The position numbers were made by a program, and so were the translations under genes. Source: Sipunculus nudus (taxonomy: Eukaryota > Annelida > Sipuncula > Golfingiida > Sipunculidae). Taken from it: DNA of 64,000 bases. The DNA lies in assembly GCA_026874595.1 (NCBI GenBank), contig CM049306.1, forward strand, positions 96,649,642 to 96,713,641, in the 5' to 3' direction. Positions 21,521 through 34,494 of this stretch are shown here, piece by piece (the first letter of the stretch is position 1; each line of letters starts with the position of its first letter). Below the pieces are notes generated by a model. It worked only from the letters and a program-made list of their open reading frames with translations, ran no database searches and had not been told where the DNA came from.

Positions 21521-22119
21521 CTGTCCTGGGGAATAATCTGTCTTTACCTAACATAAAATGATAGGTTCGCTGAAAAAGGAGAATAGTTCACGGTCTTAGA
21601 TATCGTACATGTAGTAGTTCATTCCATATACAAGAATACATTCTCTGTCCTGCTGGGTTTATTCATGTGCGTTTCTGTGAAATATGTGGCGAAGTTGTAG
21701 CCATTATAGGGAACTGAACGGATGTGTAGTCTCGCGGTTATTTATTGTTAATGTGTCACATAAATCTGTACTCCACATTTTAGTAATACAGATTAATCAC
21801 ACAGCTCAGCCCCCGCTGCTTAATGCGGATATACACAGGAAGTGTAGCCAGGACGTAGCCGGATGTTGTGACATTATGTATATAGAAGCCTTCATAGTGC
21901 ACAACAAGTAAGGCTTCTATGTTTAACAGATAATAGCTAAGTACTGTACGAAAAAATATAATTGTTATTTATACTGGTAATACATGATATCTTGTGTTCA
22001 TGATAAGTCTGATGTGATTAAAGTCTGGTTTTGTTTTTGTTGACTGGTGGTTAACCGTCTGTGATATGTGCAATAAATACACATGAAGGTATCACAGTTG
22101 TTCGGTTGTCGTAGGATGC

Positions 22120-25100
22120 TTGCAGTGACGGGGGGGGGGGGGGGGGGACGGGAGTGGTTATGCAGATGCTTGTACTTTGTGACATAGATAAGCTTGAAGT
22201 GTCTGGGGGCCCAGGGTATGATCGACAGTAAATGTCAAGTGGAAGCTTGTTGTGCCTGAGCGAAGGAGGGTCTACAGGAGGTTTCACGTGGAAGCTTGTA
22301 GTGACTGAGGTTATGTAGATGCTTGTACTTTGTGACATAGATATAGTTGAAGTGTCTGAGGGCCTAGGAAATGATCGACAGTAGATGTCAAGTGGAAGCT
22401 TGTTGTACCTGAGCGAGGGAGGGGCGACAGGAGGTGACACGTGGAAGCTTGTTGTGCCTGAGCGAGGGAGGGTCGACAGGAGGTGTCACGTGGAAGCTTG
22501 TAGTGACTGAGCGAGGAAGGGTCGACAGGAGGTGACACGTGGAAGCTTGTTGTGCCTGAGCGAGGGAGGGTCGACAGGAGGTGTCAAGTGGAAGCTTGTA
22601 GTGACTAAGGTTATTTAGATGCTTGTACTTTGTGACATAGATATGGTTGAAGTGTCTGAGGGCCTAGGGTATGATCGACAGTAGATATCAAGTGGAAGCT
22701 TGTTGTGCCTGAGCGAGGGAGGGTCGACAGGAGGTGTCACGTGGAAGCTTGTAGTGCCTGAGCGAGGGAGGGTCGACAGGAGGTGTCACGTGGAAGCTTG
22801 TAGTGACTGAGCGAGGAAGGGTCGACAGGAGGTGACACGTGGAAGCTTGTTGTGCCTGAGCGAGGGAGGGGCGACAGGAGGTGTCAAGTTGAAGCTTGTT
22901 GTGCCTGAGCGAAGGAGGGTCGACAGGAGGTTTCACGTGGAAGCTTGTAGTGACTGAGGTTATGTAGATGCTTGTACTTTGTGACATAGATATAGTTGAA
23001 GTGTCTGAGGGCCTAGGGTATGATCGACAGTAGATGTCAAGTGGAAGCTTGTTGTACCTGAGCGAGGGAGGGTCGACAGGAGGTGTCACGTGGAAGCTTG
23101 TTGTGCCTGAGCGAGGGAGGGTCACATGAGGTGTCAGGTGGAAGCTTGTAGTGACTGAGCGAGGAAGGGTCGACAGGAGGTGACACGTGGAAGCTTGTTG
23201 TGCCTGAGCGAGGGAGGGGCGACAGGAGGTGTCAAGTGGAAGCTTGTAGTGACTAAGGTTATTTAGATGCTTGTACTTTGTGACATAGATATGGTTGAAG
23301 TGTCTGAGGGCCTAGGGTATGATCGACAGTAGATATCAAATGGAAGCTTGTTGTGCCTGAGCGAGGGAAGGTCGACAGGAGGTGTCACGTGGAAGCTTGT
23401 AGTGCCTGAGCGAGGGAGGGTCGACAGGAGGTGTCACGTGGAAGCTTGTAGTGACTGAGCGAGGAAGGGTCGACAGGAGGTGACACGTGGAAGCTTGTTA
23501 TGCCTGAGTGAGGATGGGGCGACAGGAGGTGTCAAGTTGAAGCTTGTTGTGCCTGAGCGAGGGAGGGGCGACAGGAGGTGTCAAGTGGAAGCTTGTAGTG
23601 ACTAAGGTTATGTAGATGCTTGTACTTTGTGACATAGATATGGTTGAAGTGTCTGAGGGCCTAGGGTATGATCGACAGTAGATGTCAAGTGGAAGCTTGT
23701 TGTGCCTGAGCGAGGGAGGGGCGACAGTAGGTGTCAAGTGGAAGCTTGTTGTGCCTGAGCGAGGGAGGGTCGACAGGAGGTGTCACGTGGAAGCTTGTAG
23801 TGACTGAGTGAGGAAGGTTCGACAGGAGGTGACACGTGGAAGCTTGTTGTGCCTGAGCGAGGGAGGGGCGACAGGAGGTGTCCAGTGGAAGCTTGTAGTG
23901 ACTAAGGTTATTTAGATGCTTGTACTTTGTGACATAGATATGGTTGAAGTGTCTGAGGGCCTAGGGTATGATCGACAGTAGATATAAAGTGGAAGCTTGT
24001 TGTGCCTGAGCGAGGGAGGGTCGACAGGAGGTGTCACGTGGAAGCTTGTAGTGCCTGAGCGAGGGAGGGTCGACAGGAGGTGTCACGTGGAAGCTTGTAG
24101 TGACTGAGCGAGGAAGGGTCGACAGGAAGTGACACGTGGAAGCTTGTTGTGCCTGAGCGAGGGAGGGTCGACAGGAGGTGTCAAGTGGAAGCTTGTAGTG
24201 ACTAAGGTTATGTAGATGCTTGTACTTTGTGACATAGATATGGTTGAAGTGTCTGAGGGCCTAGGGTATGATCGACAATAGATGTCAAGTGGAAGCTTTT
24301 TGTGACTGAGCGAGGGAGGATCGACAGGAGGTGTCACGTGGAAGCTTATAGTGACTGAGGTTATGTAGATGCTTGTACTTTGTGACATAGACATGCTTGA
24401 AGTGTCTGAGGGCCAAGGGTATGATCGACAGTAGATGTCAAGTGGAAGCTTGTTATGCATGAGCGAGGGAGGGTCGACAGGAGGTGTCACGTGGAAGCTT
24501 GTAGTGACTGAGGTTATGTAGATGCTTGTACTCTGTGACATAGATATGCTTGAAGTGTCTGAGGGCCAAGGGTATGATCGACAGTAGATGTGAAGTGGAA
24601 GCTTGTTGTGCCTGAGCGAGGGAGGGTCGACAGGAGGTGTCACGTGGAAGCTTGTAGTGACTGAACGAGGGAGGGGCGACATGAGGTGTGACGTGGAAGC
24701 TTGTAGTGACTGAGTGAGGAAGGTTCGACAGGAGGTGACACGTGGAAGCTTGTTGTGCCTGAGCGAGGGAGGGGCGACAGGAGGTGAGACGTCGAAGCTT
24801 GTTTTAACTGAGCTAGGGAGGGGCGACCGGAGGTGCACGTGGAAGCTTGTTGTGCATGAGCGAGGGAGGGGCGACCGGAGGTGTGACGTGGAAGCTTGTT
24901 GTGCCTAAGCGAGGGAGGGTCGACAGGAGGTGTCACGTGGAAGCTTGTAGTGACTGAGTGAGGGAGGGGCGACAGGAGGTCACGTAGGAGTTGTAGTTAC
25001 TGAGCGAGGGAGGGGCGACATGAGGTGTCCCGTAGAAGCTTGTAGTGACTGAGTGAGGGAGGGGCGACGGGAGGTCACGTAGGAGCTTGTAGTTACTGAG

Positions 25101-25378
25101 CGAGGGAGGGGCGACATGAGGTGTCACGTAGAAGCTTGTAGTGACTGAGCGAGGGAGGGACGACAGGAGGTTATGTAGAAGGTTGAGTGACTGGGCGAGG
25201 GAGGGGCAACAGGAGGTGTCACGTAGGAGCTTGTAGTTACTGAGCGAGGGAGGGGCGACATGAGGTGTCACGTAGAAGCTTGTAGTGACTGAGCGAGGGA
25301 GGGACGACAGGAGGTAATGTAGAAGCTTGTAGTGACTGGGCGAGGGAGGGGCAACAGGAAGTCACGTTGAAGCTTGTA

Positions 25379-25440
<62 letters not shown>
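22120..25440. repeat. Large 49-bp minisatellite with higher-order structure
   Basis: The basic unit is about 49 bp: GTGGAAGCTTGTTGTGCCTG, AGCGAGGGAGGGTCGACAGG, AGGTGTCAC. At intervals a divergent ~120-bp block (GATGCTTGTACTTTGTGACA ... GGGTATGATCGACAG) interrupts, forming longer repeat units. A poly-G run (about 22131-22148) lies at the left edge and (GT)n(GA)n (25380-25440) at the right edge. The minus strand has long stop-free frames (up to 251 codons); these reflect absence of stops in the unit rather than a gene. Confidence 0.95.
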
Positions 25441-25441
<1 letters not shown>

Positions 25442-26432
25442 AGACTTGTTGTAGGTCAATATTTTCCAGCGAAGGAACCCATTTAAGCATATGTAATATG
25501 AATTCAGTAAGACGTAGAAAAACCCACCATCATGGATAACGGACAAGCACATATCCAGGAAAAAAGAAGGTATAACAGGATTATTCAGTAAATACATAGC
25601 TTGGTAAAAAAGTCTCAAACGATCGTCAGGCTAGGGGCTGTTTTGACATTCAGACACCATAATATACATAACTTTACAACGTGGAAAAACAAGGTACGCC
25701 TTGCTTCATGAACCATTAAATAACTTGTAGTTATAAGTTAATTAATACATGTGTGAACAAGTGATACCGATGCAGTTAAATTATGACAACAGAATAGTTG
25801 AAGATACCGTTTGTTATACCTACGCTGTTCGAATGGTTCCTGTTAAAAAATATAGTTGTCTTTAAACACATTTCACCAATTAATGTAAACTAATAAAGCT
25901 TTGTTTCTCATATAAACAGGCTACAACCGGGCTCTTGGGCTCTTTTAAAGTTCTGGTTATTCGTAGTCATACAAACTATCGTAATGTCTCAGAACATAAT
26001 ATCTGAACTTTGTGTACACTGAATTTAAGAAACGGGGCTTTTTTTGCAGCCACTGATATTTATGTGAAATAATTCTTAAGATGTACAAGCTTAACCTACC
26101 CGTTTATAATTTTGGACTAGAAGAAAAGTTTAATTTCTTCCTTAATACGACAGATGGCGCTATTGCATAACGAAAACTGGCTATATAAACTTATTTAATA
26201 TTTATAGATAAAACAAGAACACACCCGTGACAGCTGGTCATAAGAAAATGTAAATACATCACAGAAACATTTTTGTTGGGCGATTTAATGTCGGGAAGGT
26301 AATTTGCTATTACGCAGCAGTAAATGTGTATATGTTTTATTTCAACATTAAAATTTGCGTTATCATTACTCAGCTTTCGACATACTAGGGAAACACATCT
26401 GGAACTGTTCGTTCTCTACTTGGACTGCTTAC
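25441..26432. other. Intergenic, no feature recognised
   Basis: AT-rich unique-looking sequence. Nothing supportable was found on either strand. Confidence 0.4.
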
Positions 26433-26510
26433 CTTCGAACAAAATAGCCGCGTCACACACAGGCTGGAACACGGGGTCGTAGTTGCCGACAGGTGGCGGT
26501 GCGATAGCCC
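26433..26510 (-). CDS. Exon-like block, unknown gene
   Basis: A 78-nt minus-strand block lies between a weak acceptor (tttatttttggaag) and a good donor (CGAAG|gtaagcag). The phase-1 frame reads AIAPPPVGNYDPVFQPV then CDAAILFE, with codon-like GC-rich third positions unlike the flanks. Spliced in phase to 19466 it would give ...FEG-TPKVFDFG. Flanking exons were not found, so this could be part of a real gene or a decayed fragment. Confidence 0.35.
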
Positions 26511-27137
26511 CTTCCAAAAATAAATTGAAATATCTCTATATTCATGGAGAAATAAGGAAGATGACTCCACCAACCCCTTAAGTCACACTTTGCATTATTC
26601 CAGACAGTTCAAGAATAACAGGTGCATATCCGAGGCGTGGTCCCAGAGGAGTTCCGTGACAACCGTACATTAATTAGAGCTTGGTATCGTTCCGCCTATT
26701 CCGGTACAATACGTATTTCGATACAGTTAATTGTACTTAAGCAGCTTAAGCTTGATATTAAAAAATAAACAGACCAGTTGATTTTATTAATCAAAATCTG
26801 TCTTATCAAGGCTACCAAAATCTCGATCTTCTTTGAGCCCTTAGCATCCCCCCCCACCCATGCACAAACACTGTTTTATTGCATTTGGTGGGGAAGATGA
26901 TTGGCTGTATTTTTTATGTCATGTAATTCCACAGTTTTGTATATTTCTGTGAATATGAGTCCCATTAGTCACTCTTCTGTTTGTACAGGATTTGTCCCCA
27001 GGCTTTACCCATTTATTTGACATCTGATGTCGAACATTGGAGTTCCGAGTAACCTATGACCCTGCTGCGTAAATAAACAATTAGAGATAAAATGATATAT
27101 CATAAAGCGAATAAGTGCCCTGCTCAGGTCACAGAAT

Positions 27138-27181
<44 letters not shown>

Positions 27182-30129
27182 TAGTATATAAACTAGTATA
27201 TATAAAGAGGGGATATATACGTGATTGTACCTTGCTCCTAGTAGTAATATGTGATGTGAATATCGTTTCATTAATAAAGAGTAAAATCAGTATCATTTTC
27301 CTATTATTGCTCACATGCGCCTGCTTGTCATGGAAGTACTGACGTGCATGCGTATATATACATTTAAACGAGTCTTAAAAGCCTAAGCAACAAATATACA
27401 GTGCATTTAGATTTATAAATCGTCATTGTTATATTTAAAGTTAGAGTATAAATGAACATCCCTATTAATTAGCAATCAATCGATAAGACCAATACAGCAT
27501 GCAACGCATTTCGGTTATCGTATCGACATCGTGTATCGATTCGTATCGATATATCGATATAGTGATACAGCCCTAACAATAATATTAATGATGTTGCTTG
27601 TCCTTAAATAAAAAAGAATTAAAAAAATTAATTAAATAAAAATATGACACAACACAATGACAACAATCAGGACTAATTGTTCACTACAAGCGTGACATTT
27701 GTGATGTTTTGATATATAGGCCTAGGTTGAGAGCACAAGATGAAGTCGAAGGCCTATACTGTGTATAGGTACAGTTTTTTGTGAGAAGACAAGACAAATG
27801 AGAATACAAAAGAGGTCCATATGCAAGTCTCTGCAATAAAATAAAGGGATAAAGGGGTATCACATGAATCAGTATGTCGGTCAGAGTCAGGGGCGTCAAT
27901 ATAGGGGGGATGGGGGTATATATAACCCCCACTTTTTAGCAAGGGGGGAAGGTCGATTTTATCATCCAACCCCCTGATATTCAGAGAATAATATCTATAT
28001 ATTTGTATGAAATATATAAATGGTTAGAATTATAGACTATGGTATACTATGGAATGTTATATATCTTGAACTGGTTTAATAACCCCCCCCCCCCCCCTCC
28101 AACGCCTGCGAGTCATCCCCCCCCACCCTTGAAGATAAATTGACGTCACTGGTCAGAGTGATTCACTAAGGACTGTCTATCACACACGAAACGCCCGCCC
28201 GGCCGCACGCAAGCCCGCCCGGCCGCACGCACGCACGCAAATATAAATGTGTTCATGCGACCTACTCCTGTGATAAACTACCATAATTGCTTATCTGAAG
28301 AACCAATTTATCAATTTTCATTTAGACCCATGAATGTATACGGATTGCTGTGTGAACTATGTGAAACTAGGTTTTTTGGCAATGTGTATCAATGTGTCTT
28401 TATGTAGCATGCGTTCAGGAACGCCACATTAGTAAGAATTAAATGTTGCAATTAAAAGAAAACGTGTTTACTTTAACCGTCTCCTTTTTTTCAGGCAAAG
28501 TAGGCCTTATCAGGAGTGTTAATTAAGGTGTGTAGTCCAAATGAAGACTTGAAGTAAGCCGCTTCAGGACTTACGAACGCGCACCCTCTCGCACACTTGC
28601 GCACAAACGCACGCGCTCACATATATGTGCATGTGAAACATTATGCTGCACACACAATTTTTTTGTCTTGTATGAACTATGAATAAAACGTTTTCATCAG
28701 ATGCGCCATTCCTTGATCACACGAGGGTCAGTCAGCATGTGGCATTTCCCCATAGATCCCACCGAGTGCAACATGCTAAACAAAGAATGCCAAACAGTTC
28801 CGCCGCGTGCTTCTAAAGCAGATACCAGTTGAAGGTACTTACAACAGAAACAAAAACCTTAGTCAGACAACAATGCGTGAAGTATGCATGAAGTCAGGCC
28901 CGGGGGTTTATGTGCACGGTCCCTGGACAGCGGGCCTCTGACGTGAGTCATTCCATAAAGCCATCCCAGTGACTCACAGCGCATGCCTCCACAACTCCTG
29001 TACTTAGTAGTATCAACAAAGACGGAGAGGTTACATAGGAGTAATCGTAAAACCATGGTAGCTCGTATTGTATAATGTTAAATGTAGGTGTATATGATGT
29101 TTTTATTTGTTGTGCGTGTGTGTTAGGTGGGTGTATTCTGGTATGTATGCTTTTTTTTATGAAAACGGGACAATAATATGGGGAAAAAATCTTCGTTTTG
29201 TTTCTTGGATAGATTATAGGTATAATTTTTATTTTTGCCAGATTTCCTTTTTTTAGGAGATAATATTCACAAAAATTGTGATTGGATAATGGGATCACTT
29301 ATGTTTTACTAAGAATAGGTTCGCTATACATTAAGTGTTACTGACATGTGTTCACTGAAGTATCACCAGTGCCACTGTACAGACATATATTCCTTTGTTG
29401 TGGTGACGGTATCAGGGGTACGTGCCCCTTATGTTGATTAGAAACTATTTGAACCGAGAGGGATACGAGTCGACATCTGGCGACAAATTGATGGAACCAG
29501 TTTCTCATCTTTTTACCGAAAGATCAGTTTGATAAAAATCTGATCATTAAACAGATATACGTTTATTTTTCGCACATAATCTACTCATTTTCCCTCTATC
29601 AGGAAATTCAACGTGCTCTCTCAGCATGGAGATAATTACTGTATATTCTTGAACCTTTACAGCTACGTCCGTCTGTCTGTCCCTCCTCCATCCGTCTGTC
29701 CGACAACGTTTTATTTGGATACACTTCTGATTAAAACTGCAAGTGTATCTAATGGCTCTCCAGACCAGATTAGTTTTCGGTTACATCTGAATTATTCTTG
29801 CCTTCTTGAAATACTTTTAGTGCTTATTTAACATTTCATTTGCGTAGTGATATTTAAAAAACTTTCAGTGATGTTATTATCTTATTATCATGACAGATGA
29901 ACCTTATGGGTGTCATGGCCTTATTAGGTTTATTGTCACACTGGAATGATTTTAACTTTTTAAAAATTAATATTTTGATTTTAAATGAAAAAAAAACTGC
30001 TATATGAGGCAGGACATCTCCAAACGTTTTACTCGGATCTACTACTAATTAAAATAGCAAGTGTATCTTATGGGTCGTCTCACCTGATTGCTTTTTGTTC
30101 ACATGCACTTGGCTAAACGGCGTCTATAT
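26511..30129. other. Intergenic with short simple repeats
   Basis: It holds poly-C (28083-28098), a CGCCCGCCCGGCCGCACG-type short repeat (28190-28240) and nested ATCGAT repeats (27530-27560). Minus-strand blocks at 28698-28840 and 28860-29020 have somewhat protein-like frames with possible splice sites, but none could be linked in phase to another exon. Confidence 0.4.
27139..27182. repeat. (AT)n microsatellite
   Basis: About 21 AT dinucleotides, followed by a CTAGTATATAAACTAGTATA self-complementary segment. Confidence 0.97.
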
Positions 30130-31090
30130 ATCATTTAAAATGGAGAGTAAGTACCAGTCTGTGTCCACAAATTTCTGTAAATGTCTCTCCAATAGGAACA
30201 GTAATTGTCTGTGTCCATAAGTCACTCTCAATATGGACAGTACCTATTACCTTTTACCTATAGTCGTAGTACATATGTCTCTATCTACATGAACTGTATC
30301 TGTCCGTGTACACATGCATGTCTCCCAACATGGACAGTATACCTGTCCGTGTCCTAATGTCTCTCTCAGCATGGACAGTAACTGTCCGTGTCCGTAAATC
30401 TCTCTCGTCATGGGCAGTACCTGTCCGTGTCATGTCTCTTTCCAGATGGACAGTATCTGTCCTTGTACACATGTCTCCCAACATGGACAGTACCTGTCTG
30501 TGTCCTAATGTCTCTCTCAGCATGGACAGTGACTGTCCGTGTCGATAAATCTCTCTCGTCATGGGCAGTACCTGTCCGTGTCCATGTCTCTTTCCAGATG
30601 GACAGTATCTGTCCGTGTACATATATGTCTCTATTCACATTGATAGTATCTGTCCGTGTAAATTTGTGTTTCAACTTGGAGTTTCATCAGTTTCATCAGT
30701 TTCATCTCTCTTAGTACAGGCATGACCTCTCTGTGTCTCTCTCAGTATGAAAAGTGCCTGTCCATCGTCATGTGTCCCCCTCTCAACATGGACATTGTCC
30801 GTGTCCATAAAGTTCTCTAAGAATGGATAGTATATGTTCGTGTCCACATGTCTATCTAAATATGGATAATACCGCTCTGTGTCCACTTGCTTCTTTCAGC
30901 ATACACAGAATTTCTCCATGTCCATATGTCAGCGGACCTGTCCGTGTCCACATATCATTCTCTTCACAGTTTCAGCTTTGTCCGCAAGTTTCTCTAAACA
31001 TGGGTAGAACAACTGCGTGTCTCTCTCAACATGGTCATAATCTGTCCGTGTTCATATGTTTCTCTTACCATCTAACATGTCACTTTCCTT
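30130..31090. repeat. Minisatellite whose units carry a GGACAGT/ACTGTCC dyad
   Basis: Variable 36-42-bp units with the core CATGGACAGTA.CTGTCCGTGTCC separated by CTCTCTC-type spacers; groups of four units recur at about 160 bp. Many units contain a perfect or near-perfect inverted repeat (GGACAGT-A-ACTGTCC, GGACAGT-G-ACTGTCC, GGACAG-TAT-CTGTCC). Open frames on both strands are repeat artefacts. Confidence 0.85.
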
Positions 31091-31248
31091 ATAATTAACA
31101 GTATGGGGATCTATTGTCTCTTCATGGGCAAATCACGTATACTTTCCCACGTTAATGACTAATATATAGTCAAAAAGGATCTCATATTAAAGTTAGATGG
31201 AAAATATATATTTTAAAATACGTGTATATCCGTGTTCTCTCTGATACA

Positions 31249-31249
<1 letters not shown>

Positions 31250-31309
<60 letters not shown>
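31250..31309. repeat. (AT)n microsatellite
   Basis: About 29 AT dinucleotides. Confidence 0.98.
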
Positions 31310-31311
<2 letters not shown>

Positions 31312-32890
31312 GTTAACACCGTGTATTGCAGTCGTGAATACACGACCCATTAGGCATTTATATTGGGCTGGTGAGCCTAACCTGAGTCGTGATACAAGCC
31401 ATATGGGGAAAGTGCTGCGACGGTCATCCATCCTGTTGCATTGAAATCATGGTAAACAGACGATAATGTAAGCATTAGCCTACGAAGAACTCACATAAAG
31501 AATACATATGCAATAAATGACAAAAATATTTGCATCCTCATAGAGCCTTAAAGTGGGCTTCTCGATGCAAGATCTGAAGTCATTCTGGCGCTAATAGGCT
31601 GGTCGTAGACTCTCCAACGCCGGCATGCCGACGTGGCGCTACGGTTGTTGTTGTACTCAGAGGTTGTTGTTGTACTATGGCCAGAATCTTTTGCTAATTT
31701 TATAAGCTTAATTTCAAAACCATCTTATGCTTAATTGTTTGGAACAGCCGATTGTTAAAAATAATGTCAAGAGGCGTGTCATGTTCAAAGGACGACGTGG
31801 GTAACTGTTACTGGTTAAATGTTACTTAGTATAGACGAGCAGCTACTGGTCTCAACCTTGTTTTATGGTGTTAAGTTTTTTCTTTGTGGATTTTTTTGCC
31901 CATATATCAGGTAGTTGATTGGCCCACTGTCAGCCTGGGACAATTTTAGCTAATTAGCATAAAACAAAATGAACACCAAAATAATACCAAAAAAGCAAAA
32001 TGCCATAATTAGATACCACAACTTCCGGGAGGATCGTCATCTAACTATGCTATGTTTTAATAGAAAAAGTGTCGCGGTTTACCAACTCGCTGGTCGGATC
32101 AGGGATCAGCTTTAGAACAAAAGGATCATGGATCTCGGATCAGCAAGACAGATCACATGATGGTGATCAAGATTGACCTCAAAATTTTAAAGAGTGTTGC
32201 TTGTGTGTCACCCTAACCGTCTACAAAATTTGGATTAAAGATGCAAATAGACAAAGCAACCAAATAACCTACCTGGGAAGCAAAATATAATCATACAATG
32301 GCCTAATTATGTGTGTGTATGTGAGCGGCCACAACTAACGTAACCTCTGAAAAAAGACTGCGTGAAAGGTCACAGAGAAGGAGGTGGGTGATTTCAAGTA
32401 TGATCCAGCTAGCTGTACGTAATCCGTTTCGATCCCTCTATAATCATATGTAAATGTTTTCTAGACAAACCTCCCTTTTCATGTGACATCTTTGTCCGTT
32501 CGTATCTACACCCTTCAAAATACACTTTACAAAAACAAGATTACATATTCTCGTCTTTCATAATCTGGTTTACATTAAAGTTCCTATGATAGGACACGCT
32601 CATTTAGTGGATAAGTGGTTGAGTTGAAAACGGATGGCCATTATGGATACGACGATACCATAAATTAATTATCTGGTTCATAATGCCCTAGACTCCATGT
32701 ATTAGTTTACCCTCTATGTCAAATGTTGGGTAATTATGATATTTTTGCTAATTTAGTAATATATTGGCCGCCGTTTTGTTTTTATGTTACTTAGCAAAAA
32801 TTGCCCAAGGCTGCCAGCGCCAACTTTATATTCATACCTGATATGTGAGCAAACAAAATCCGAAGAGAAAATAAAATACTTAAGACCCCT
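31310..32890. other. Intergenic, no gene recognised
   Basis: AT-rich sequence with no convincing exon, RNA gene or repeat seen. Confidence 0.4.
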
Positions 32891-33620
32891 AAACAAGGTA
32901 AGCAGAAAAGTTTATCTTTGGCTGCCGGACTAGTACACGATTGTCCCTGTACAAGTTATTTAAATAACAGATGCTCCATGTAAGATGCACCTGTACCTGC
33001 TGGTCCTGGTGGGAACCTGACAATCTAGATCTGTAGAAATAAGTCTGGCATGTGTAGGCTAATGTTGAGTATGTCTGAAATGAGAGCTAGGACATGCAAT
33101 GAATAAGCTAAAGGCTGAGCATGGTTGAAATGAGAGCTGGGCTTGCGTAAGCTAAAAGCTGAGCATATCTGAAATGCAAGCTGGGCTTGTGAAAGAAACG
33201 TTGAGCAAATATTAAATGAGAGCTGGGCTTGTGAAAGCTAAAAAATGAGCATGTCTGAAATGAGAGATGGGCTTGAGTAAGCTAAATGTTGAGCAAATAA
33301 GAAATGTGAGCTGGGCTTAAGGAAGCTAAGCTGACCATGTCTGGAAGCTGGGCATGAGTGAGCTAAAAGCTGAGTATGTCTGAAATGAAAACTTGGTGTG
33401 TGTATGCGAAAGACTGAGCATGGCTGAAATAGAACCGGGAGTCGTGTTAGCCACACAAGTACGACTGGCTTGGACAAAAAGCCGGCAGACTTCAGTGGAC
33501 TTCGGCTTGCAAAATGTCGGCTGTCTTAAAGTGACCTGAAAGCCTATTTATTTGACGATGTTACGAAGTACCCAATTTATTTATACAAGTTATCTATACT
33601 ACGTATGGAATATTGCATCC

Positions 33621-33679
<59 letters not shown>

Positions 33680-34448
33680 AAGGTAAGCAGAAAAGTTTAT
33701 CTTTGGCTGCCGGACTAGTACACGATTGTCCCTGTACAAGTTATTTAAATAACAGATGCTCCATGTAAGATGCACCTGTACATGCTGGTCCTGGTGGGAA
33801 CCTGACAATCTAGATCTGTAGAAATAAGTCTGGCATGTGTAGGCTAATGTTGAGTATGTCTGAAATGAGAGCTAGGACATGCAATGAATAAGCTAAAGGC
33901 TGAGCATGGTTGAAATGAGAGCTGGGCTTGCGTAAGCTAAAAGCTGAGCATATCTGAAATGCAAGCAGGGCTTGTGAAAGAAACGTTGAGCAAATATTAA
34001 ATGAGAGCTGGGCTTGTGAAAGCTAAAAAATGAGCATACATTAAATGAGAGCTGGGCAGGAGTAAGCTAAAAGCTTAGCATGTCTGAAATGAGAGATGGG
34101 CTTGAGTAAGCTAAAGGTTGAGCAAATAAGAAATGTGAGCTGGGCTTAAGGAAGCTAAGCTGACCATGTCTGGAAGCTGGGCATGAGTGAGCTAAAAGCT
34201 GAGTATGTCTGAAATGAAACTTGGTGTGTGTATGCGAAAGACTGAGCATGGCTGAAATAGAACCGGGAGTCGTGTTAGCCACACAAGTACGACTGGCTTG
34301 GACAAAAAGCCGGCAGACTTCAGTGGACTTCGGCTTGCAAAATGTCGGCTGTCTTAAAGTGACCTGAAAGCCTATTTATTTGACGATGTTACGAAGTACC
34401 CAATTTATTTATACAAGTTATCTATACTACGTATGGAATATTGCATCC

Positions 34449-34493
<45 letters not shown>

Positions 34494-34494
34494 C
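32891..34494. repeat. 785-bp tandem duplication, each copy ending in (AT)n
   Basis: Copy 1 (32891-33675) and copy 2 (33676-34494) both start AAACAAGGTAAGCAG and end TTGCATCCATT(AT)n, with near identity throughout. Inside each is a ~40-bp minisatellite (AGCTAAAAGCTGAGCATGTC, TGAAATGAGAGCTGGGCTTG). Copy 2 has about one extra internal unit. Diverged units continue at 34810-34900, outside the duplication. Confidence 0.95.

Noticed and set aside
24083-24838. 251-codon minus-strand open frame
   Set aside because: It lies wholly inside the 49-bp minisatellite, and the residues only mirror the repeat; no start context, splice sites or family.
28698-29056. Minus-strand exon-like blocks near 28.7-29.0 kb
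   Set aside because: Frames look somewhat protein-like, but stops and phases do not allow joining to 26433-26510 or to each other; the opposite strand is equally open.
30281-30714. Overlapping ~110-codon frames on both strands
   Set aside because: Both follow the tandem repeat; no independent coding evidence.
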